DNA of 64,000 bases from Sphaerisporangium album (lineage in GTDB: Bacteria > Actinomycetota > Actinomycetes > Streptosporangiales > Streptosporangiaceae). Under the pieces are notes generated by a model, which saw only the letters and a list, made by a program, of their open reading frames with translations, had not been told where the DNA came from and did not search any database. The stretch covers positions 317,670-381,669 of the forward strand of contig NZ_QOIL01000004.1 in the NCBI RefSeq assembly GCF_003323745.1. The letters are read 5' to 3'. Position numbers and translations under genes: made by a program. Every line of letters begins with the position of its first letter. Within the stretch, counting starts at the first letter, position 1. Of this stretch, positions 52,174 through 59,480 are shown one piece after another.

Positions 52174-53592
52174 ATGTCCGAATCCCTCCGTACACAGAGC
52201 ACCCCCGGCACCTCAGGCGTCCCTTACGCACCGTCCGTATGGTCGCTGCCCTGGCAGACGCTGCGCCTGGCCGGGCGCTGCGTCCTGCCGCTGGTGATGT
52301 GGTACTCGGCGGGGCAACTCGTACGGTTCGGGCTGCTCGTCGGCGGCACCGAGATGTCCCACGGCTCCATGCCCGACGTGCGGCTGGCGCTGACCATGCT
52401 CGTCTTCATCATCATGGTCATGGCCGGCCTGATCGTCAGCGCGGGCATGTTCTACTCGCTGCGCGGATCACTGTGGGAGATGCGCGCCAGGCGCGCGGAC
52501 GGCGACGAGCCGGAGGGCTTCGTCGACGGCATCGGGCGGGTCATCATCCCGTTCGTCGTGCTGTACCTGAGCTGGGGCTGGTACCAGCAGGACGTGCGCG
52601 ACTTCGTCAACATCGACATTCAGCGGCAGAGCACGCAGTACGGCTATCTGGGCGCGTTCAGCGACTTCGGCACCGGGCAGGCCCGTGACACGGCCCAGGG
52701 GCTCATCGGGCTCAGCTACACCACCACGCTGGCCGTCATGATCGTCGCCTTCGTCGGCCGCTACTTCTTCACCGTCTGGTACGAGCGGAACCAGAGCCGC
52801 ACCGCGGCCTTCGCCGTCGCCTTCTGCGAGCTCTCCTTCTTCTACTACGGCGTTCAGGTGGTCGTCTCGCGCGGCGACTGGGTGAGCGGCCGGATGGCCT
52901 ACGGCTGGTGGCAGGACCTGCTCGGCAAACTGGACCTGCGCGTCCCCGGGTGGGAGACGTTCTGGGGGCTGGTCGGCGAGGTCAAGCCGTACGCGTGGGA
53001 CGCGCTCGTGCTGCCCGCCGTCTGGCTGACCGTCGCCATCCTCATGTACGGCGCCTACGCCGAGGACGCCGGCACGGTGATCAAGGGCACGCGGCTGGAG
53101 ACCACGGCCGCGCAGGCCGGCGCGGCGATCACCGAGCGGACGCACTCGCTGACCCGCCGCGGCCTGTCGAGGTTCTTCGGCCGCTGGGGGCACTGGGTGC
53201 CGATCGCGCACACCGTCCGCCTCGCAGTCCGGGGCGGCGCGCCCCTGTTCGGGTTGTTCGCGCTGTGCTTCGCCGCGTTGCACCTCGGCGAGGGGTACGC
53301 GCGGCGGGGTCTCGAATACCTGGCGGGCACCGATCACCCCCTGCAGTACTGGGATGTGATCTTCGTCCCCCTGGACTTCTCCGTCGACCTGGTGGTGACG
53401 GTGCTGACCACCTGCCTCCTGGCGGCGACGTTCGACATCGCCGCGAGCGCCGAGCGCAGGCGCCGCGCCGCCGCGGTCAGCGAGCGAACCGCAGAGACGG
53501 CCCCGACTGATCCTTCCCCTCGTGCTCGCTCGGCCACATCACCAGCTCCACTTGGTCCTCCAGTGCCTTCGGGACGGCGCTCATCAAGGTGA
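52174..53592 (+). CDS. Polytopic membrane protein, cassette A (paralogue of 55893)
   Basis: A 472-residue protein with about eight membrane helices, no signal peptide and a polar C-terminal tail. It aligns throughout with the 55893 protein: shared SAGQL/ELxRFGLLV and SHGS segments in helix 1, YGAYAED/SED after helix 6, and TH(S/R)LTRRG before helix 7. TAGGAT lies seven bases before this ATG, indicating a leaderless start; the ATG three codons upstream lies within that box. Its last 116 bases overlap the convergent single-pass gene. No known family; the arrangement suggests a membrane scaffold or channel working with the three small proteins opposite. Confidence 0.8.
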   Translation: MSESLRTQSTPGTSGVPYAPSVWSLPWQTLRLAGRCVLPLVMWYSAGQLVRFGLLVGGTEMSHGSMPDVRLALTMLVFIIMVMAGLIVSAGMFYSLRGSLWEMRARRADGDEPEGFVDGIGRVIIPFVVLYLSWGWYQQDVRDFVNIDIQRQSTQYGYLGAFSDFGTGQARDTAQGLIGLSYTTTLAVMIVAFVGRYFFTVWYERNQSRTAAFAVAFCELSFFYYGVQVVVSRGDWVSGRMAYGWWQDLLGKLDLRVPGWETFWGLVGEVKPYAWDALVLPAVWLTVAILMYGAYAEDAGTVIKGTRLETTAAQAGAAITERTHSLTRRGLSRFFGRWGHWVPIAHTVRLAVRGGAPLFGLFALCFAALHLGEGYARRGLEYLAGTDHPLQYWDVIFVPLDFSVDLVVTVLTTCLLAATFDIAASAERRRRAAAVSERTAETAPTDPSPRARSATSPAPLGPPVPSGRRSSR

Positions 53593-54346
53593 AGCGGCCG
53601 GTCTTCCCCGCCCCGAGCTCCTCCGGGGTCTTGGAGGCCAGCGCCAGCCACATGCGGCCCGCCTTGTCGCTCAGGTAGAAGCCCGGCAGCGAGCTCGTGT
53701 AGTACTTGGCGTCGGCGTTCAGCCCGGTGGCCTCCACCTCGATCTGCATCATCTCCCGGTCGGGCGTCTCCGGGGTCTGAAACTGGGACGGCGCGAGCGC
53801 GATGCCGACAAGCCGCCAGGTGGCATTCCCCAGCGGCGCGGACCGGCCCTTGGGGACGTGCCGTTCGGAAGCGGCGGGCACCTTCTCCCGATACTGGCCG
53901 AGGGCGTCGTAGCCCCGCACCCCCACGAACGCGCACGCAAGGATCACGGCCCCGGAGAACTGGATCCCGATCTTCGCGGCCTTCGGCATCGGACGCCTGC
54001 GCCTGCGCCTGCGTGCCGCCACGGGCACGGGGGTGGGCTCGGAGGCGGGCTCGGGGGCGAAGGCCGCCTCGACGGGCGGCTCCGGCGGCCGGGGAGCGGG
54101 CGCCTCCGGCATCGCGGGGGGAACGGCCATCGGCCGGGCGGGAGGCGGCCAGGGCTGGTTGCGCGACGCGTGTCGGACGACGGGGATCGGCACCGTCGAG
54201 CTTCCCGGCGGCTCGCTCGGCGGGGGCGGGGGCGGCCAGACCCGCGCGTCGGGCCGGGGCACGCGCTTGGAGGGGGTGAACCACGAGGGTTCGCCCGCGG
54301 CGGGGTGCCGCCACACGCCGGTGTCGTCCGGGTTCTGCTCCGTCAT
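53477..54346 (-). CDS. Single-pass membrane protein, cassette A, third gene
   Basis: A 289-residue protein. The cytoplasmic N-terminus is long (about 140 residues) and Pro-rich, starting TEQNPDDTGVWRHP and ending in a run of seven Arg before one membrane helix (about 142-160). The outside domain (about 165-289) is beta-rich (MMQIEVEATGLN, FYLSDKAGRMWLALAS, RFTLMSAVPKALEDQVELVMW) and ends LRFAR, as does its paralogue at 57218. Its ATG overlaps the stop of the preceding gene (TGATG). Last of three coupled genes; it ends inside the convergent membrane protein gene. Family unknown. Confidence 0.78.
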   Translation of the reverse strand: MTEQNPDDTGVWRHPAAGEPSWFTPSKRVPRPDARVWPPPPPPSEPPGSSTVPIPVVRHASRNQPWPPPARPMAVPPAMPEAPAPRPPEPPVEAAFAPEPASEPTPVPVAARRRRRRRPMPKAAKIGIQFSGAVILACAFVGVRGYDALGQYREKVPAASERHVPKGRSAPLGNATWRLVGIALAPSQFQTPETPDREMMQIEVEATGLNADAKYYTSSLPGFYLSDKAGRMWLALASKTPEELGAGKTGRFTLMSAVPKALEDQVELVMWPSEHEGKDQSGPSLRFAR

Positions 54347-55002
54347 CAGCCGGTCACCTCGTAGACGTCCTTGGCCGCGCCGACCATCCGCTCCGCCTCG
54401 GTCTCGTCCAGCCCGAGATCGGCCGAGGTCTCGGCGACCCACGTGTCGCCGAAGAGCGTCTCCGGCTCGGCGACGACGAGGCGCAGGCCGGCGACCGCGG
54501 GCTTCGGCACCTCGAAGAAGAAGAAACCCGACCGCCACCAGCCCGGCTGCACCCACTTGTCTGCCATCGACGCGGTGGCGGCCACGCGATCCGTCGGCTC
54601 GAAGCGCAGGCCGTCCGCGGTGAGCAGGTGCGCGTCGAGCCGCGTGGGACGGCGCGGTGTGGTGGCCCCCACCTTGACGATCAGGAAGATGTTGTCGGTG
54701 GTGGCTTCGTCGGTGGTGTAGGTCTGCTTGACGCGCACGGTTCTGGCGAACTCCAGCCTTTCCACGCGGGTCGAGAACCTGTCGGTGACGAGTTCGTCGT
54801 GCATGCCGCCGGAGGTGGTGATCGGGTCGTTCAGCTGATCGGGAGTGAGGACGAGCGACTGGACGTACACCGCGCCGCACGCCAGCGCCAGGCCGGCGAT
54901 GGCGCCGAGCACCCTGCGCCATACGGGAACCCGGGCACGGGGGGCGCCTTGGGGGGACGGCCGGGCGGGGGCGTCCGGGACGAAGCCGGGATGGGTCACC
55001 AT
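54346..55002 (-). CDS. Single-pass membrane protein, cassette A, second gene
   Basis: A 218-residue protein with a basic cytoplasmic N-terminus, one membrane helix (about 30-48) and an outside domain. That domain has NIFLIVKVGA, DGLRFEPTDRV, GWWRSGFFFFEVPK and VAGLRLVVAEPE, and ends in an acidic helix LGLDETEAERM. The paralogue at 57894 shares DQLxxPLTT, RF(S)xR, the GWW and FEVP segments and the tail. It overlaps the neighbouring genes by one base on both sides, so all three are made from one message in fixed ratio. No known family. Confidence 0.8.
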   Translation of the reverse strand: MVTHPGFVPDAPARPSPQGAPRARVPVWRRVLGAIAGLALACGAVYVQSLVLTPDQLNDPITTSGGMHDELVTDRFSTRVERLEFARTVRVKQTYTTDEATTDNIFLIVKVGATTPRRPTRLDAHLLTADGLRFEPTDRVAATASMADKWVQPGWWRSGFFFFEVPKPAVAGLRLVVAEPETLFGDTWVAETSADLGLDETEAERMVGAAKDVYEVTG

Positions 55003-55676
55003 CACGCGTCCTCCACCCTGACCGGCATGGTGATCCGGGCGGCGACGACCGGCATGCTGCTCGACTTCTTGCCCCTCTTGAGGTCTTCGGGGGTCGGCGG
55101 GCCCAGCTCCTCGACGGGCACCCAGTCGTGGGTCTGGTTGGAGAACCACTTGTACCACTCGAAGGTGCCGGCATCGATGCTGACCGTCTTGGGAGCCGGG
55201 GCCCCAGAGCGGAGCTCGAAGGCCATCACGACCGTCTCGGGCACGTTCGGGTGGAGCTGTCCGTAGGTCTTGCCCCCGGCGAGCACCACGATCCGCGGGC
55301 CGAAGTCGGCGGGGTCGGACGACGGCTTGATCGTCTTGCCGTCGGCGCGAACGGCGACCAGCGCGGAGTTCATGCCCTGGGCGAGAATGGTGCGGTCCGT
55401 CTGGTTGGTGACCTTCAGGATGAGCTGTAGGTAGCGCTTGTCCGGGACGCCGAGCCCGTTCTTGCCGGGCCGGACCACCGCGTCCTCGAAGACCGTCTTC
55501 ATCTTGCCCTGGTCCAACGTCGCGCCCTTGCCGAGTTGATCGGCCTTGGGCTCGGGCGCGTCCTCCAGGCCGCCGAAGGCGGCGCTCACTCCTACGGTCG
55601 CCGCCGCGAGGACGGCCAGGACAGGGACGAGGATCGGCCGTCTGCGCGGGGCGTCGGTAGGGGCGGCGGACGTCAT
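55002..55676 (-). CDS. Single-pass membrane protein, cassette A, first gene
   Basis: A 224-residue protein whose N-terminus RRRPILVPVLAVLAAATVGV is an uncleaved anchor or signal, followed by AAFGGL and a beta-rich outside domain (YLQLILKVTNQTDR, PRIVVLAGG, ETVVMAFELRSG, ARITMPVRVED). The domain style resembles DUF4352-like beta-sandwiches. The paralogue at 58589 has the same length to the residue. No Shine-Dalgarno; TACCAT lies eight bases before the ATG, so the operon message is probably leaderless. Confidence 0.8.
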   Translation of the reverse strand: MTSAAPTDAPRRRPILVPVLAVLAAATVGVSAAFGGLEDAPEPKADQLGKGATLDQGKMKTVFEDAVVRPGKNGLGVPDKRYLQLILKVTNQTDRTILAQGMNSALVAVRADGKTIKPSSDPADFGPRIVVLAGGKTYGQLHPNVPETVVMAFELRSGAPAPKTVSIDAGTFEWYKWFSNQTHDWVPVEELGPPTPEDLKRGKKSSSMPVVAARITMPVRVEDA

Positions 55677-55727
55677 GGGACAGGATGGTAGTCGTTGCTT
55701 CTTTCCCTTCTGCCTCGTTCGTCCCAT
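55677..55727 (-). promoter_or_regulatory. Conserved promoter element of cassette A operon
   Basis: The 51 bases before the 55676 start align without gaps to the 51 bases before the 59263 start. Shared blocks on the minus strand are ATGGGAC(G/A)AACGAGGC, then (A/G)GA(A/T)GGGA(A/T)AG, and a -10-like TAC(C/G)AT at the same position, eight bases before each ATG. Confidence 0.75.
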
Positions 55728-55892
55728 GCGAGCGGGATTCGTGCGGAGAAACCCCAGGAAAGCTGGCATCGCCGACGGGACACTTCATGAACGCTGAAGG
55801 ATCAGTCCATTGATGAGGCCTTTCTGGTGGTTTGACCGCTCGTTGTGGAGTTGTCCTGCGGGTCCTGTCGTGTGATCGGTAGCATGCGCACG

Positions 55893-57254
55893 ATGTCCGA
55901 TTCGTTGGCCTTGGGGGCTGGGTCACGGCCCGTACCCGCGCAGGCGTCGCCGCGCTGGTGGCGGCGCTCTCCGTACGGCCTGCCGCTCTACGCGGTGGAG
56001 CTGTGGGCGCGCCGCCTCGTCCCGCTCGTGCTGTGGTTCTCCGCCGGCGAGCTGGGCCGGTTCGGGCTGCTGGTGGCGGGGTCGGAGCTGTCGCACGGCT
56101 CCCACCGGGACTGGCGTCTCGCCGGCGTCATGCTGATCTTCATCGTGATGGTGATGCTCGGCATGATCGTGACCGTCGGCATGCTGCACTCCCTGCGCGG
56201 CGCGGCGGCCGGCACCCGCGCCCGGCGCGCCGAGGGTGAGGAGCCCGAGACGCTGCTCACCGGCCTCGGCCGGGCGATCATCGTCTACGTCGCCATATAC
56301 CTGGCCTGGGGATTCCAGACGGCCGACGCGCGGGAGTTCGCGGACGCGGACATGGAACGCTACGCCGTCCAGTACGACCGGTTCGTGGCCGCGCGTCTCG
56401 AAAACGCGCTGGCCGCCGGCGGCACCCCGCCCGTCCAGCCCGTCCGCCCGGACGCCGGGACCAACCTGGTGCTGGACGTGAAGGTGGCGCTGGCCTTCGC
56501 GGCCGTGGCGCTGGTGGCCCGCTACGTCCTCTCCGCGCTCCACGAGCGCAGGGGCGGGCCGAGGCTCGCGTTCGGCGCCGCGTTCTGCGAGCTGGCCTAC
56601 ACCTTCTACGGCGCCGTGCTCCTGCTCCGGCTCGCCGACGAGCGGTCGGCCTGGTTGAGCGGGCGGAACGTCACCGTGTGGTGGAACGACCGGTGGCAGG
56701 CGCTGGAGAGGACGCTGCCCGGCTGGCGTACCGCGATGGAGTGGCTGGGAGAGGCCCGCCCGCACCTCTTCGCCGCCCTGGTCCTCCCGCTCGTCGGGCT
56801 CACGCTGGCCATCCTGGTCTACGGCGCCTACTCCGAGGACGGCCGCGCGCTGATCAGCGGCACCCGGCTGGACGCGGCCGCCGGATCCGTCCAGAACCGG
56901 ACGCACCGGCTGACCCGCCGCGGCGCGGGCATCGTCGCCGTCCGGGCGGGCCTGGACCGGTGGCCGCCCGTGCTGCACGCCCTGCGCCTGACGCTGCGCG
57001 CCGGCGCCCCGCTGTTCGCGGTGATGTGCCTGTGCCACACGGCGCTGGTCGTCGCCGCGGACTATGCCGAGCGCGGGGCGTACTACCTGATCGGCACCGC
57101 GCACCGGCAGCTCGACTGGGAGGCCTACCAGATCCCCGTCCACTTCGGCAGGGACCTGCTGTTCACCACCCTGACCCTCTGCCTGTTCGCCGCGACCTTC
57201 GACCTCGCGGCGGCCCGTCAGCGGGCGAAGCGCAGCGTCTCGCCGGGCGCGTAG
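55893..57254 (+). CDS. Polytopic membrane protein, cassette B (paralogue of 52174)
   Basis: A 453-residue protein with about eight membrane helices, clearly paralogous to the 52174 protein along its whole length and with the same conserved segments. The spacer between helices 3 and 4 (about 160-200) differs most, with a Pro-rich insert here. TAGCAT lies seven bases before the ATG at 55893, in the same place as TAGGAT in cassette A. It diverges from the cassette A operon and its last 37 bases overlap the cassette B operon tail to tail. Function unknown. Confidence 0.8.
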   Translation: MSDSLALGAGSRPVPAQASPRWWRRSPYGLPLYAVELWARRLVPLVLWFSAGELGRFGLLVAGSELSHGSHRDWRLAGVMLIFIVMVMLGMIVTVGMLHSLRGAAAGTRARRAEGEEPETLLTGLGRAIIVYVAIYLAWGFQTADAREFADADMERYAVQYDRFVAARLENALAAGGTPPVQPVRPDAGTNLVLDVKVALAFAAVALVARYVLSALHERRGGPRLAFGAAFCELAYTFYGAVLLLRLADERSAWLSGRNVTVWWNDRWQALERTLPGWRTAMEWLGEARPHLFAALVLPLVGLTLAILVYGAYSEDGRALISGTRLDAAAGSVQNRTHRLTRRGAGIVAVRAGLDRWPPVLHALRLTLRAGAPLFAVMCLCHTALVVAADYAERGAYYLIGTAHRQLDWEAYQIPVHFGRDLLFTTLTLCLFAATFDLAAARQRAKRSVSPGA

Positions 57255-57889
57255 GAGAGCACCAGTTCGGCCGTGCCGGAGAGGCTTCCCGGCACGGCGG
57301 TCTCCACGTCGAACCGTGTGGCCCTGCCCGGCTTCAGGTCGGAGGGGATCGGCGTGTCGACGGGCAGCGCCTGCCAGCTGTGCCCGGCGCGGTCGCGCAT
57401 CGCGAAGTCCGGGGTGAGGTAGCCGCCGATCGCCTGCGCGGAGACCGGTGTCACCTGGACGGTCGCGCGCAGGGGGGCGGTGCCGGACTCGCCGCCGCCC
57501 TCCACCTGGCGAGGGACGACCGTGACGACCTGCCAGCTCATGCCGTGCAGCGTGGCGCTCGCGCCGTGCGCGACGTCCTTGACCACCTCGGCCGGGTACC
57601 GGTCGGCGATCCACCGCTGCCGGTCCTGCCACTGCACGCCCACCGCCGCCCCGGTCACCGCGACCGCCGCCACGGCGAGCGCGAGCCCTCGTACGGCCCG
57701 GCGCAGCGGGCGGCGGGTCTCGGCGGGAGCGGGTGCGAGGGCGGCCGGCGCGGGCTCGGCGCGGTTCACCGGGGTGAACGCGTCCCAGGTCCCCGTGTCG
57801 CCGTCCCGGGGGGTGAACGCCTCCGAGGTGCCCGTGTCGCCGTCCCGGGGAGTGAACGCGTCCCAGGAGCCGGTGTCGTGCTCGCTCAC
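57218..57889 (-). CDS. Single-pass membrane protein, cassette B, third gene
   Basis: A 223-residue protein. The cytoplasmic part begins with three 15-residue repeats of the DTGTWDAFTPRDG type, made by near-identical 45-base units, where the cassette A protein has one DTGVW. A basic segment and one membrane helix (about 68-88) lead to a beta-rich outside domain ending SYAPGETLRFAR, matching the end of the paralogue. GTG start, four bases after the stop of the second gene. The repeats may be docking sites for a cytoplasmic partner. Confidence 0.77.
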   Translation of the reverse strand: MSEHDTGSWDAFTPRDGDTGTSEAFTPRDGDTGTWDAFTPVNRAEPAPAALAPAPAETRRPLRRAVRGLALAVAAVAVTGAAVGVQWQDRQRWIADRYPAEVVKDVAHGASATLHGMSWQVVTVVPRQVEGGGESGTAPLRATVQVTPVSAQAIGGYLTPDFAMRDRAGHSWQALPVDTPIPSDLKPGRATRFDVETAVPGSLSGTAELVLSYAPGETLRFAR

Positions 57890-57893
57890 ATCC

Positions 57894-58589
57894 TCACCCC
57901 CGCGCCGTCACGCGCCAGCTCGGCTTCACGTCCTGGAGCAGCCGCCGGGCGGCCGCGTCGTCGGCGGTCAGCGCCAGCCTGGCCTCGGGGAGGAGCTGGT
58001 CGTAGCGGCCCGGGTAGATGTCGTCGTAGATGCCGTTGGTAGACGGCGCCGACACCACGATCGACGCGCCCGCGACGGCCTCCCTGGGGACCTCGAAGAC
58101 GTACTCCAGGCTCGTCCACCAGCCGTTCTGCACGGGGCGCGGCGGCGTGAACGCCTGGCCGGTGCGGTCGGTGGCCGCGTACTCGATCCCGTCGCGCGTG
58201 CGCAGCCACGCGTCCGGCAGCCACGTCGGGTCCTTGGGCGAGGTCGCGCTGACGGTGGCGACGACGAACAGGTCGTGGGTGCGGATCGCGGTGGAGTTCT
58301 CGATGGTCGTGCCTCCGGTGTCCGGGTCGGTTCCGGTGGTGATCAGGCTCAGGGACGAGGCCGCGACGACGTCGTCCAGGCGCACGCTGAACCTTCCCGT
58401 CTCGGCGACCGCCCCCGGGGCGGCCGTGGTGGTGAGCGGTGCGTCGAGCTGGTCCTTGTTCATGACGAAGGTGTGCGCGTACACGGCCGCGGCGCCGACC
58501 GCGAGGGCCACCAGCGCGCTGCCGGCCCGCCGCCACGGACTCCTCGCGGGTTCCTCCCGCACCGGTGCGGTGGCGGGTCCCTGGGACAT
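57894..58589 (-). CDS. Single-pass membrane protein, cassette B, second gene
   Basis: A 231-residue protein paralogous to the 54346 protein: a short basic N-terminus, one membrane helix (about 20-40) ending AVYAHTFVMNKDQL, then the outside domain with DLFVVATVSA, DGIEYAATDR, NGWWTSLEYVFEVPRE and VAGASIVVSAP. The C-terminal segment (ARLALTADDAAARRLL) is again a helix. The ATG overlaps the first gene's stop by one base. No known family. Confidence 0.8.
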   Translation of the reverse strand: MSQGPATAPVREEPARSPWRRAGSALVALAVGAAAVYAHTFVMNKDQLDAPLTTTAAPGAVAETGRFSVRLDDVVAASSLSLITTGTDPDTGGTTIENSTAIRTHDLFVVATVSATSPKDPTWLPDAWLRTRDGIEYAATDRTGQAFTPPRPVQNGWWTSLEYVFEVPREAVAGASIVVSAPSTNGIYDDIYPGRYDQLLPEARLALTADDAAARRLLQDVKPSWRVTARG

Positions 58590-59263
58590 CACACCTGCTT
58601 CCGGATCAGGACGGTGACCCGGGCGGCGATCTCCGGCTCGCCGTCGTCGCCGATGACGAGCTGGGCGCGGTGCCGTCCGGTGAGGGCGTCCTCGTGGTTC
58701 TCGTACAGGCCGAGGTCCACGTCGAGGAGGCTTGGGGCGGGCTTCGCCGAGGCGGCGTCCGGTCCGGCGCCCGCCGCCCTCTCCTCCGGGGTGGCCTTGC
58801 GGATGAGGCGCAGCAGCACGGTGGAGGTGCGCTTGGGCGGCAGGATCCGGCTCGACCCGCCTTCGCCCGGCACCCACAGTTCGTACACCCACGTCTGCTC
58901 GCCGGGGGTCACCGAGGGGTCGATGAGCCGTTCCCCGTCGCGCGTGGTGATCCGCAGGAGGGATTTTTCGAGGTAGGGGAGGGGAACGCTGGATTCGGCC
59001 TCGTTGTAGACCTTCAGGGTCATCTCGACGAAGGGCCGGTCGTCGCCGGGCAGGGTCCGGGTGACGGCGTCCGCGATCCGGGTGCGGAACAGGTCCTGGT
59101 CGACCTCCTGGCCCGCCTGACGCCGCTCGGGCCCCTCGGAAGGGGCCTCGCCGAGCCCGCCGAAGGCCGCGGTGACGGCGACGGCGGCGGTGGCGAGCAG
59201 CGCGGTGACCGGGACGAGGACCGGACGCCGGCGACGGCTGCCGCGCGGGGCGGGGGACGTCAT
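58589..59263 (-). CDS. Single-pass membrane protein, cassette B, first gene
   Basis: A 224-residue protein of exactly the same length as its paralogue at 55002. The anchor RRRPVLVPVTALLATAAVAV and the following AAFGGL are almost unchanged; the beta-rich outside domain has diverged more (FVEMTLKVYNEAESS, ILPPKRTSTVLLRL, ARVTVLIRKQ). TACGAT lies eight bases before the ATG within the shared 51-base element. The gene diverges from the ATPase-pair operon. Confidence 0.8.
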   Translation of the reverse strand: MTSPAPRGSRRRRPVLVPVTALLATAAVAVTAAFGGLGEAPSEGPERRQAGQEVDQDLFRTRIADAVTRTLPGDDRPFVEMTLKVYNEAESSVPLPYLEKSLLRITTRDGERLIDPSVTPGEQTWVYELWVPGEGGSSRILPPKRTSTVLLRLIRKATPEERAAGAGPDAASAKPAPSLLDVDLGLYENHEDALTGRHRAQLVIGDDGEPEIAARVTVLIRKQV

Positions 59264-59314
59264 GTTCCACGATCGTAATAGGTTGCCCTATCCCATCCGC
59301 CTCGTTTGTCCCAT
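59264..59314 (-). promoter_or_regulatory. Conserved promoter element of cassette B operon
   Basis: Second copy of the element described at 55677-55727, same length and spacing. The shared upstream block GGGAC(A/G)AACGAGGC probably binds a common regulator or a specific sigma factor. Confidence 0.75.
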
Positions 59315-59480
59315 TAACAGGGGCTGAGGGTGAGGAATTCGGGCCGAATGACGAGAACCGTGCCCGAATGCGAGGGACACCTCATACGCTGTCACAGTTG
59401 GAGAGCCGACCAAGCGGCAAGAGCGGCACGAGACGGTCGTGGCTCCCCGGCGAGCGCGACCATTGACAGGTGGAGGTCCG

